DNA from: Chloroflexus islandicus
GTDB taxonomy: Bacteria; Chloroflexota; Chloroflexia; Chloroflexales; Chloroflexaceae
Reading direction: 5' to 3'
DNA: 64,000 nucleotides
NCBI RefSeq assembly: GCF_001650695.1
Contig: NZ_LWQS01000038.1
Span: 1 to 64,000, forward strand
This document shows, one piece after another, positions 15,451 to 24,306 of the stretch (positions are counted from its first letter, which is position 1; every line of letters begins with the position of its first letter). The notes under the pieces are model-generated. The model was not told the origin of the DNA and made no database searches. It worked only from the letters and a program-made list of their open reading frames with translations. The position numbers were made by a program, and so were the translations under genes.

Positions 15451-16707
15451 CTACCCCACCGGCAATTGCACAATGAACGTGCTGCCGCGCCCCACTTCGC
15501 TCTCAAGCATAATACTGCCGCCGTGCGCCTCAACCGCGAGCCGGCAGAAATAGAGACCCAAACCGGTACCCCGGCGACGATCATTCTCGCGGGCTTGATA
15601 GAAGCGATCGAAGATCCGATCTTGCGCCTCACGCGGAATACCCGGACCAGTATCGCTGACCCGCAACTCAACGCTATGGCCATCGTTGGTCAGGCGAGCG
15701 GACACCACCACTTCACCGCCTGACGGCGTAAACTTCACCGCATTCGAGACCAGATTGGCAATCACCCGTTCGATCAAGTGTTGATCCAACATTACTACCG
15801 GCAGCTCAACCGGCAATTCCACCCGCACGTGCGGCTGATCGGGATGGGCCAAGTGACGAAACGGCTCACACACGGTCTTGATCAGCGCAACGAGATTAGC
15901 CGGCTGCAACTGCAACGACCAACTGCTCGTCTCGAGCCGGGCCGAATCGAGCACCGTTTCGGTCAAGCTGAGCAGATAATTGGCGCTCTCCCGCGCCACC
16001 TCGATCAATTCATCGCGCGCATTGGCATCAAAGCCTTGGCGCTGCAAGGCCTTGAGACTGATCAGCAGCGTATGCAGCGGCGCACGCATATCATGCACAA
16101 TCATCCGGGTCTGATCTTCGTGATTGCGCAGCCGTTCGGTGAGCGCGCGATTAGCCAGCGCCAACGTCACGTGTTGGCGAGCAGCAAAATCGAGCGCCTG
16201 ATGCGCGATCTGCAAGAGCACATGGCTCGGTGGCGGCTGCAAACGCTGCAATGCAGCGCGTTGCAGCATCGGGATGGAATCTTCGAGCCGCTCGCTTAGG
16301 GCCAACAGATCTTCAGGCGCACAGCTCCAATGAGCATCATGCAATTGCAGATCAGCTTCGCGTTCCAACGACTCCATCGGAATAGCGACCAATGCATAGC
16401 CATAGCGCGGCCCAACCCCAACCAGCGCCACTCCCGCACCTTGGAGCACCACATTACTGCGTTGAATCGGCAACGCCACGTCCTGCAGAGCCAGATCGGC
16501 CCAATGACCGCCGGCTGAGCCAGCAACGAGCACTGACCCACCCTCTGCGAGCGTTGCATAACTCAACGTCTGCGCCAGTTGGATAAGCGCCGCCGGCGTA
16601 TATCCGCCCGCTACTCCCATCCGCAGACACGATTTGAGCTGAGCAATGTCTGGGATGAGCTGGGCTGCCGGTCGCTCACCCACTTCACGTTGATTGCACC
16701 CCCCCAC
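15451..16707 (-). CDS. soluble sensor histidine kinase with N-terminal DICT domain
   Basis: The 418-aa protein has no TM segment. Residues ~28-140 look like a DICT sensory domain. The HisKA phospho-acceptor is H205 in RMIVHDMRAPLHTLL. The ATPase domain follows with N-box NLVSNAVKFTPSGG, G1 DTGPGIP and G2 GTGLGLYFCRLAVEAHGG, and the protein ends right after it. The GTG start at 16707 has AAGGAA 6-7 bases upstream. No response regulator is adjacent; the FHA-clostripain gene lies just upstream on the same strand (31-bp gap), so they may share a transcript. Confidence 0.88.
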   Translation of the reverse strand: MGGCNQREVGERPAAQLIPDIAQLKSCLRMGVAGGYTPAALIQLAQTLSYATLAEGGSVLVAGSAGGHWADLALQDVALPIQRSNVVLQGAGVALVGVGPRYGYALVAIPMESLEREADLQLHDAHWSCAPEDLLALSERLEDSIPMLQRAALQRLQPPPSHVLLQIAHQALDFAARQHVTLALANRALTERLRNHEDQTRMIVHDMRAPLHTLLISLKALQRQGFDANARDELIEVARESANYLLSLTETVLDSARLETSSWSLQLQPANLVALIKTVCEPFRHLAHPDQPHVRVELPVELPVVMLDQHLIERVIANLVSNAVKFTPSGGEVVVSARLTNDGHSVELRVSDTGPGIPREAQDRIFDRFYQARENDRRRGTGLGLYFCRLAVEAHGGSIMLESEVGRGSTFIVQLPVG

Positions 16708-16738
16708 AGTCGGTTCCTTCCCCGCTGCGTAGCATTTG

Positions 16739-19700
16739 CTACCCGATTACGAGGCTGCTGAGCATGGCATTGAAGAGTTCAAGCTGGCTATCGAAGCTGC
16801 TTTCCGGCGCTTCAAACATGACCAGATAGGTCCACAGCGTATTCGGACTCGTCACGACCACAGCGACGACATAACTGTTGCCGCCTTGATCGAGCGGATA
16901 AGCATACTCAAGCTTCAAACCATTCAGGCCAGCTATCTGGAAATCGGTGACATCAACGCGCAGCTCGCCTTGCTGGTTCACGGCACTCTTCAGCTCTTCC
17001 ATCAAGGTGCGGGTAGCGATGGTTGGATCGTCGTCAACAAACTTGTAGACATCAACCACCACATACACACCATCATCAACCGCGCGATTTGAGAAGATGA
17101 TCCGGTCGTTGCCGGTATCAAACGCGCGCCAATTTTGCGGATAATCGATCGCAAAGCCAAGTGTGCCTTCGTAGCGTTGGAAACCGGCTTGGGCGGTGCC
17201 GGCAGGCGGCGGCGTCACCGCACCGCCCGGCGTGGTTGGCACATTGGTATTATCTACCGCCACATCAACATAGCTGTAGTGATAATTGCCGGCAATATCG
17301 CGCACCAGAAAGCCCATCACATAATCGCCGCTGAGGGTTGGCCCGCGCACCGCCTTGAGCGGCGCATCACCAAACGTAATCGTCTGGCCCTCAAACCGAT
17401 TCGCTTCCAGCCCGCTGCCAGTATCAGTGTACGAGCGGTAGTAAGCGGTAAAGGTATCGCCAGCGCGAGGAGTCAACTCAAACGGTTGCGGTTCCTGCTT
17501 GCCGGCGGCGCGGGGAAAACCCCAGACCCGGAGCAATTGCGCTTCATTGCCTTGGATCGCAAAGACGAGCCCAGCGTTGATTTGCTCGCCGGTGGCGGTT
17601 GAGGTATAGATGCCTTCGACGCCGTAAAACTCAAAGCCATATTTAATTGGGCCTAGCAAGACCTCAATCGCATCATTCCCGTTGCTCAAGTACCAATTGG
17701 TTGCATCCCAATTCAAGCGCAGGCTAAACTCGCCATCGCTCCAATTGGGCACTTGGCTGCCCGGCGCAGCGCCCGGCGGATAAATAAAATCAACCAAGAT
17801 CAGATCGACCGTATCGCGCCGATCGTTGGGAATGCCGATAAATTGGAAGACGTAGGCAATATCGCTGCCGGCCAAGGTACCGGTGAGACTAGCGGGTGCA
17901 TTGACACTGACCACATCGCGGTTAATGGCCAAATCACGGATCGTTGGCCGTTGCACAGCGGCGCCGCTTGCCTGATAGTACGCGGTCAGAAACTCTTCCC
18001 AAGCAGTGGCGCGCGGCGTTGGTGAAGCGCGCTCGTATGCCTCAGCGTAGAGACTCACCAACTGCGGGAAATAGATCGAGAGACCGCCGCTCTCGCGGTG
18101 ATACGAACCTACCCCATTGGCTAGCCGGGCCGATTCAATCGCGCGCAACAGTTGCGCAGCCCGATCACGCACGGCGCCGGTCGCGCCTTGTTGGGGGAGC
18201 AAGTTCAGAAAGTGTGGTAGATCGATCGCATTAAACTCTTCGGCATACGATGGCGCGTACACATTGGCAAATGAACGAGCTTGGCCGATAGCGGTATAGC
18301 TTTGTTGCACGCCGCGTTGCAATTCTTGCGCTAGCGCGTCGAGACCGCTCACCAGCTCATTCATGCGCGTGAGATCGAAGGCCGAGAGCGTCACTTCGTC
18401 AGCACTTTGGCCGCGAAACGAATCCATATAGGTTTGCACAATCACCGGCCCAATCGCGTAGCCATCTTGGGCCGGGTTGGCAACCAACTGCTCAAGCCAC
18501 GCATCCCAAGCCCAACCGGTGTTGGGTTCGAGTTCGGCGGAAGCGACGGCCACCCGTCCGTATGGCGCAACGGTATGGAATACGTCGATCTGGGCCATCA
18601 AGCAGGCATCAAACCCGATCAACTCAAAACCGCCGATCCGGGTACGGGCCAGCGCTGTCTCGAAGGCCGAGCTTATCTCAGGCAGATTCAGCGCATCGCC
18701 ATCAGTATCGTCACTGGCAATACCCAACCACGACGCGCCGTGATCCCAGAGAATGATGGCATAACGTTTGGCCGGGTAGTTTTCAATCCCCCAGATCAAG
18801 AAATCACTCAGCGTTGCCGGATCACCCATATTGCGCTCGCCGAGATCGGCCAGCGCATTGGCACGGGTTGGCTCCATCCCGGCTTCGACCCGAAACCGCA
18901 ACGTACCTTCCCAATTGCCATACCGTTCGTCATCCCAGAATTCTGGCGAGCGGATGCGATCGAGTTGCACGATGACATGCACTTGATCGGTGGAACCAAC
19001 CCGCGCCATTTCTTCAAAATCATCGATCGCGTCAGACTCGAGATTGTTATCGCCATCGAGATAGACGAGCACCGTCCATTCAGCCGCATTCGGCGGCGGC
19101 TCGCGGGTCGGCGTGGTTGGCTGCGCGATAGGAGATGTCGTGAACCCGCCGCCACTGGCGTTATTATTGCCGCCACCATTACCGCCACCGCCGCCGCGGT
19201 TCAAGAGCATCACACCGCCAGCAACAGCAACCGCGAGCACGATGCAGGCAAACACACCAATCAGCACGAGCCAGATCGGGAAGCGCCGGGGTTGGGCTGC
19301 CGGCGGCTGCGCAGCGGGCGGGACGGGAGGCAGTTGAAAACCGCCAGCGGCAGGTGGGGGAGCAGACGGCGGCTGCCCCGGCCATCCAGCAGCAGGCGGC
19401 GGCTGCGCCGGTTGCCCCGGCCACCCAGCAGCGGGTGGCGGCTGCGCCGGTTGCCCCGGCCATCCAGCAGCAGGCGGCGGCTGCGCCGGTTGCCCCGGCC
19501 AACCGGGAGCGGCAGGCGGTGGCGGCGCCGGCTGCCCCGACCACCCAGCAGCGGGTGGGGGCGACTGCGGACGCTGTGGCGGCGGTGATGAGCCAACGGG
19601 CAAGGTCGGTTCGAGCGCGGCGCCGGCCAGTTCTTCAAACCGGAACACCTCATCACCGATCGCAAACGTATCGCCGGTGCGCAAGAGTTGCCGCTGCACT

Positions 19701-19915
19701 GGCTGGCCGTTGAGCAACGTACCGTTCGAGCTGCCCAGATCAACCAGCACATACGACCCGCCTTCACGCCTAATCTCGGCGTGCCGGCGCGAAGCGCGCT
19801 GGCTGGCGATCACAACCGCGTTATCAGGCGAACGTCCGAACGTGAGCGATGTTTCGCCTAATTGAAACATCCGGCCAGCCAGCGGGCCGCTTACCGCTAC
19901 CACACGTGCCGACAT
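16739..19915 (-). CDS. FHA-domain / clostripain-like (peptidase C11) membrane protein
   Basis: The product is 1058 aa. In order: FHA phosphothreonine-binding domain (3-101; FGRSPDN, SRRHAEI, DLGSSNGTLLNG); a Pro-rich linker with GWPGQPAQPPPAA repeated about four times; a TM helix (about 212-238); a Gly-rich spacer; then a clostripain-family peptidase starting WTVLVYLDGDNNLE with catalytic His 392 (WDHGASW) and Cys 438 (GFDACLMA). A beta-rich region and a C-terminal PsbP/DUF1795-like domain (last ~150) follow. The FHA should be cytosolic and the peptidase outside. I chose ATG 19915 because GAGGAAT lies 8 bases before it. It may link Ser/Thr-kinase signalling to surface proteolysis. Confidence 0.85.
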   Translation of the reverse strand: MSARVVAVSGPLAGRMFQLGETSLTFGRSPDNAVVIASQRASRRHAEIRREGGSYVLVDLGSSNGTLLNGQPVQRQLLRTGDTFAIGDEVFRFEELAGAALEPTLPVGSSPPPQRPQSPPPAAGWSGQPAPPPPAAPGWPGQPAQPPPAAGWPGQPAQPPPAAGWPGQPAQPPPAAGWPGQPPSAPPPAAGGFQLPPVPPAAQPPAAQPRRFPIWLVLIGVFACIVLAVAVAGGVMLLNRGGGGGNGGGNNNASGGGFTTSPIAQPTTPTREPPPNAAEWTVLVYLDGDNNLESDAIDDFEEMARVGSTDQVHVIVQLDRIRSPEFWDDERYGNWEGTLRFRVEAGMEPTRANALADLGERNMGDPATLSDFLIWGIENYPAKRYAIILWDHGASWLGIASDDTDGDALNLPEISSAFETALARTRIGGFELIGFDACLMAQIDVFHTVAPYGRVAVASAELEPNTGWAWDAWLEQLVANPAQDGYAIGPVIVQTYMDSFRGQSADEVTLSAFDLTRMNELVSGLDALAQELQRGVQQSYTAIGQARSFANVYAPSYAEEFNAIDLPHFLNLLPQQGATGAVRDRAAQLLRAIESARLANGVGSYHRESGGLSIYFPQLVSLYAEAYERASPTPRATAWEEFLTAYYQASGAAVQRPTIRDLAINRDVVSVNAPASLTGTLAGSDIAYVFQFIGIPNDRRDTVDLILVDFIYPPGAAPGSQVPNWSDGEFSLRLNWDATNWYLSNGNDAIEVLLGPIKYGFEFYGVEGIYTSTATGEQINAGLVFAIQGNEAQLLRVWGFPRAAGKQEPQPFELTPRAGDTFTAYYRSYTDTGSGLEANRFEGQTITFGDAPLKAVRGPTLSGDYVMGFLVRDIAGNYHYSYVDVAVDNTNVPTTPGGAVTPPPAGTAQAGFQRYEGTLGFAIDYPQNWRAFDTGNDRIIFSNRAVDDGVYVVVDVYKFVDDDPTIATRTLMEELKSAVNQQGELRVDVTDFQIAGLNGLKLEYAYPLDQGGNSYVVAVVVTSPNTLWTYLVMFEAPESSFDSQLELFNAMLSSLVIG

Positions 19916-20150
19916 AACAAGATTCCTCATGATGACGCGTAGCAGAACGCAAGCACAACCGAATTGTAGCACGCGATCTGTACGTTGAACATAGGTAAAA
20001 GGTTACACCTTACGGCTGATCTCGTTGGGTGGGGAGGTGGGGTATACTCGCAATAATGTTCTATGTTCGCCACGATCCGCACGGCGGCGCAGTGCCGATA
20101 CGATTGCGGATGGTTGCCACGTTGCGATGATATGAGAGGAGCCTACGATC

Positions 20151-21959
20151 GTGCAGCGTAGTGAATTTACGGTTGCTTCGGCCTACGTTTACGACCGGCG
20201 CAGCGTCGCGCGTTGGCTGCTCTCGCATGTGACGCGCTACTGGCCGTTTGTGTTGGGATTCTATCTGTGTTTCATCACCGCATGGGCGGCGTATTCAGGG
20301 GCGCAAGCGTTGATCGGGCGCGCCGCTGATGTGTTGAGCGGCCCGCCCGATTACGCTGCCTTGACCGGGTTGGCGCTGGCAGTGCTGGCCGTGATGGTGA
20401 CGGATAGCGTGACGGCGTTGATCGGCAGCTTATCGGCTGAGAACGTGGCGGCGCGGGTCGAAGCCGATGTGCGGCAAGAGTTTTACGAGAGTTTGCTGGC
20501 CAAGAGCAAGGCGTTTCACGATCGCCAGCGCGCGGGTGACTTGATGGCCCGCGCGACCGATGATGCCAATTTTGTGGCGAATATGATCGTGCCCGGCGCT
20601 ACCTTGATCTCGGAAACGGTGTTGGGGATCGTCGTACCGCTGACCTTCATCTTTTTCACCGAACCGCGCCTGATCATCGTGCCGTTGATCTTTGTGGCGG
20701 GCTATATCGTCACCGCGCGCTGGTATCTGCGCCGGCTGATGCCGGTGATCCAGCGCCAGCGCGAGCAGTATGGGGTGATGAATGCCGGTTTGGAAGAGAC
20801 GATCAGCGGGATCGAGGTGGTGAAGGCGAGCGCGCGCGAGGCGCTGGAACGCTCGAAGTATCTGCGTAACGCGCAACGGTTTCGCGATCTGTTTGTGCAG
20901 CAAGGTGACATCGAGGCGCGCTATTTGCCGCTCTTGCTGTTTGGGATTGCGCTGGGTGCGGAGTTCTTCCATGCCCTGTGGCTCTACAGCACCGGCGACA
21001 TCGGGTTGGGGCAAGTGGTGGCGGTGATCGGGTTGATGAATGTCTTGCGCTTCCCCACCTTCATCTCACTCTTCGCCTTCTCGGTCTTTCAGGCCGGCTT
21101 GGCCGGCGCGCGCCGCATTCTCGCCATCATCAACGCCGAGACTGACCTCGACGAAAACCCGAACGGCTATCGCGCGCCAGTGCGCGGCGAGATCGAGTTT
21201 GAGAATGTGAGCTTTAGCTTTGCCGCTCACCCCGGCGAAGCGCCGCATCAGGTGCTGCGCGACATTTCGTTCCGCATTGCCGCTGGGCAGACGGTGGCAA
21301 TCGTCGGCCAGACGGGCAGCGGCAAGAGCGCGTTGACCCAGCTCGTCAACCGCACCTACGACGCGACCAGCGGGCGGGTGTTGATTGACGGGGTGGACGT
21401 GCGCGAGTGGAATCTGGATGCGCTGCGCTCGCAGATCGGCAAGATCGAGCAGGATATCTTCCTCTTCTCGCGCACGATCGGCGAGAATATCGCCTTTGGC
21501 GCTCCCGGCGCCACTCAAGAGCAGATCGAGGCGGCGGCGCGGGCCGCCCAAGCCCACGAGTTCATTAGCCGTCTGCCGAACGGCTACCAGACGGTGATCG
21601 GCGAGCGCGGCGTGACCCTGTCGGGCGGGCAACGGCAGCGGATCGCGCTGGCCCGCGCGTTTCTCGCCAACCCGCGCATTCTCATTCTCGACGATAGCAC
21701 TAGTGCGATCGATAGCGCGACCGAAGATGAGATTCAGCGCGCGATCCGGCAGGCGCAGCAAGGGCGCACGGTGTTGTTGATCACCCACCGGCTGGCGCAG
21801 ATTCGCTGGGCCGACCAGATACTGGTGCTCGATAGCGGGAGGCTCGTCGCCGCCGGCACCCACGAAGAACTGCTGCGCACCTCGCCGCACTACCGGCGAA
21901 TCTTTGCCCGCTACGAGCAGCCGGCGGCGCGTCCAACGCCAGCGCCGGCGGCACGTTGA
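20151..21959 (+). CDS. heterodimeric ABC exporter, subunit with degenerate ATP site
   Basis: The 602-aa type-I exporter half has six TM helices (about 25-330) and a nucleotide-binding domain: Walker A GQTGSGKS, signature LSGGQRQRIAL, Walker B ILILDDSTSAID. The catalytic Glu after Walker B is Asp, as in the degenerate subunit of TM287/288- and BmrCD-type exporters. The GTG start at 20151 has GAGAGGAGCC upstream. The partner gene follows after 38 bp. Substrate unknown (drug, lipid or peptide). Confidence 0.92.
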   Translation: MQRSEFTVASAYVYDRRSVARWLLSHVTRYWPFVLGFYLCFITAWAAYSGAQALIGRAADVLSGPPDYAALTGLALAVLAVMVTDSVTALIGSLSAENVAARVEADVRQEFYESLLAKSKAFHDRQRAGDLMARATDDANFVANMIVPGATLISETVLGIVVPLTFIFFTEPRLIIVPLIFVAGYIVTARWYLRRLMPVIQRQREQYGVMNAGLEETISGIEVVKASAREALERSKYLRNAQRFRDLFVQQGDIEARYLPLLLFGIALGAEFFHALWLYSTGDIGLGQVVAVIGLMNVLRFPTFISLFAFSVFQAGLAGARRILAIINAETDLDENPNGYRAPVRGEIEFENVSFSFAAHPGEAPHQVLRDISFRIAAGQTVAIVGQTGSGKSALTQLVNRTYDATSGRVLIDGVDVREWNLDALRSQIGKIEQDIFLFSRTIGENIAFGAPGATQEQIEAAARAAQAHEFISRLPNGYQTVIGERGVTLSGGQRQRIALARAFLANPRILILDDSTSAIDSATEDEIQRAIRQAQQGRTVLLITHRLAQIRWADQILVLDSGRLVAAGTHEELLRTSPHYRRIFARYEQPAARPTPAPAAR

Positions 21960-21997
21960 CGGCGTGATGATTGCTCTGATGGGCAGAAAGGACGGCC

Positions 21998-23806
21998 ATG
22001 GGTTTTCTGTTTGATGGCCTCGATGCCGAAGGCTACGATCGCAAATATAGCGACGGCGAACTGGTGCGGCGGATTCTGCGCTATTTTCGCCCGCAAGCCG
22101 CCAAGATCATCACCGCCGCGTTGATGATTAGCGCCACCGCATTGATCGAGGCGCTCATCCCGATCTTTATCTCGTACAGCATTGACGAGATTCAGACCGC
22201 GACCTCGCTCAATCAGGCAGCGGTGCTGGCCGGCGCGCTGGCCCTGATCGCCTGTTTGTCGTGGGTGTTTAACCTGATCCGGCAAACGATGTCGGTGCGA
22301 GCTATCGGTGAAGTGGTGCTGGCGCTGCGCCGCGACGCCGCCGATGCTGTACTGGCTCGCGACCTCAGCTTCTACGACGAGTTTCCGTCGGGCAAGATCG
22401 TCAGCCGGGTCAATTCCGACACCGCCGCTTTTGCGCAGGTGATGACGCTGACCATGGATCTGCTGAGCCGGTTGTTGCTGGTAGTGGTGCTGGTCGGCTA
22501 TCTCGCCACCGTCAGTTGGTCGCTGACGTTGGTGTTGTTGGGGTTAGCGCCGTTGATCATCGGCGCGGCGCTGGCCTTCCGCTCGATTGCGCGCAAGGTG
22601 ATCACCGCCTCGCGGCGGGTGAATGCCGAAGTCAGCAACCATATCCAAGAAACGGTAAGCGGGATCGGGGTCGCCAAGACCTTCCGCCAAGAACAGGCGG
22701 TCTACGCTGACTTTCTCGATGTCAACCAAAAGAGCCGGCGGGTGAACCTGTACACGCGCTACACCTTCAGCAGCATCTTCCCGCTGCTCAACCTGCTGGC
22801 CGCCACCGGCACCGCGCTGCTGGTCTATCTCGGCGGGCAGAAGGTCTATGCCGGCGAACTCACCACCGGCACGTGGTTTCTGTTCATCCAAGGCTTGCAG
22901 AGCTTTTGGTTCCCGCTGACCAGCATCGCCTCGTTCTGGAGCCAGTTCCAACTGGGATTGGCCGCCGGCGAGCGGGTGTTTGCGCTGATCGACGCCGAAC
23001 CGCGGGTGACGCAGATCGACCGGCTCGATCCGGGCCGGTTGCGCGGCGAGATCACCTTTGCGCAGGTTGATTTTGGGTACAAACCGGGTGAACCGGTGTT
23101 GCGCCAGTTCAATCTGCACATCAAGCCGGGGGAGCGGGTGGCGCTAGTTGGCCATACCGGTTCCGGCAAGAGCAGCATTGCCAAGCTGATTGCCCGTTTC
23201 TACGAGTTTCAAGGCGGGCAGATCCGGATAGACGGCTACGACATTCGCCAGCTTGATCTAGCGGCCTACCGCAGCCAATTGGGGATGGTGACGCAGACGC
23301 CGTTTTTGTTCGACGGGACGGTGCGCGAGAATATCCGCTACGGGAACCCAGACGCGAGCGACGAGGAGGTACTAGCGGCAGCGCGGCGGGTGGGGCACGG
23401 CGACTGGCTGGCAACCCTGCCGGCGGGTCTCGACACGCCGGTTGGCGAGCGTGGCAGCAGTCTGAGTATGGGCCAGCGGCAATTGGTGGCGTTGGCACGG
23501 GTGTTGTTGCAAGACCCGGCGATCCTGATTTTGGATGAAGCCACCGCCAGCATTGATCCGCTCACCGAAGCCTTGATCCAAGAGGGTCTCGACGAGGCGA
23601 TGCGCGATCGGACGGCGATCATCATTGCGCACCGGTTGAGTACGGTACGCGAAGTTGACCGGATCATCGTGCTGCGGCACGGCGAGATTCTCGAACAGGG
23701 GACGCACGATCAGTTGTTGGCCGCCGGCGGGCACTATGCCGAGCTGTACAACACCTACTTCCGCCACCAGAGCCTTGAATACATCGAGGCGGCGGGCCGG
23801 AGGTAG
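21998..23806 (+). CDS. heterodimeric ABC exporter, catalytic subunit
   Basis: The 602-aa type-I exporter half has six TM helices, Walker A GHTGSGKSS, Walker B ILILDEATASID with the catalytic Glu, and H-loop IIAHRLSTV. Its signature motif reads LSMGQRQLVAL rather than LSGGQ. In such pairs, the degenerate signature of this subunit pairs with the degenerate Walker B of the other, leaving one working ATP site. GCAGAAAGGACGGCC precedes the ATG. Confidence 0.92.
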   Translation: MGFLFDGLDAEGYDRKYSDGELVRRILRYFRPQAAKIITAALMISATALIEALIPIFISYSIDEIQTATSLNQAAVLAGALALIACLSWVFNLIRQTMSVRAIGEVVLALRRDAADAVLARDLSFYDEFPSGKIVSRVNSDTAAFAQVMTLTMDLLSRLLLVVVLVGYLATVSWSLTLVLLGLAPLIIGAALAFRSIARKVITASRRVNAEVSNHIQETVSGIGVAKTFRQEQAVYADFLDVNQKSRRVNLYTRYTFSSIFPLLNLLAATGTALLVYLGGQKVYAGELTTGTWFLFIQGLQSFWFPLTSIASFWSQFQLGLAAGERVFALIDAEPRVTQIDRLDPGRLRGEITFAQVDFGYKPGEPVLRQFNLHIKPGERVALVGHTGSGKSSIAKLIARFYEFQGGQIRIDGYDIRQLDLAAYRSQLGMVTQTPFLFDGTVRENIRYGNPDASDEEVLAAARRVGHGDWLATLPAGLDTPVGERGSSLSMGQRQLVALARVLLQDPAILILDEATASIDPLTEALIQEGLDEAMRDRTAIIIAHRLSTVREVDRIIVLRHGEILEQGTHDQLLAAGGHYAELYNTYFRHQSLEYIEAAGRR

Positions 23807-23809
23807 AAG

Positions 23810-24180
23810 GCGGTTAACGCAGAGGCGCAAAGCAAGCAAAGGCGCAGAGATCATAAAACGCAAAGGCGCGAAGGACGCAGAGGGCGCCAAGATTCTGAAG
23901 GGAGCGGCGCAGAGAGGGATTGCCCCCACCCCCATCCCCCTCCCCCGCTGGGGGAGGGGGCGGACAGAACATGTGTTTGGTTACGCCCATTGATCGCTGT
24001 GCGATGCCTCAAAGCCCTCACCCCTAGCCCCTCTCCCACCTAACGGTGGGAGAGGGGCTAGGGGTGAGGGCCAGCAGCCCGCGCAGCGGGCTTCGTAACC
24101 ATAGCCCGGCCCTTGAGGGCCGGGTACCGCACAGATGTTCTATCCTCCTCTAAACCCGCTGGGGGAGGGGGCATGCGGAG
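23810..24180. repeat. spacer 23807-24306: GC-rich dispersed repeats
   Basis: No gene is supported. The spacer starts with CGCAGAGGCGCAAAG-type simple repeats, then a CCCCTCCCCC hairpin unit with GGCGGACAGAAC. A long hairpin follows from CCCTCACCCCTAGCCCCTCT and AGAGGGGCTAGGGGTGAGGG. CAGCAGCCCGCGCAGCGGGC and CCCGGCCCTTGAGGGCCGGG palindromes, shared with the 15-kb and 43-kb spacers, come next. Confidence 0.8.
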
Positions 24181-24306
24181 GGTGAGATCATCAATTCCAA
24201 CCCTCTGCGCCGCTTTGCGGTCTTGGCGTCTTTGCGTGTAACGCCTTGGCGTCTTTGCAAACCCTGCGGCTGTGGAGCCGGACGGCCGTCCGGCTCTACA
24301 AGGGCA

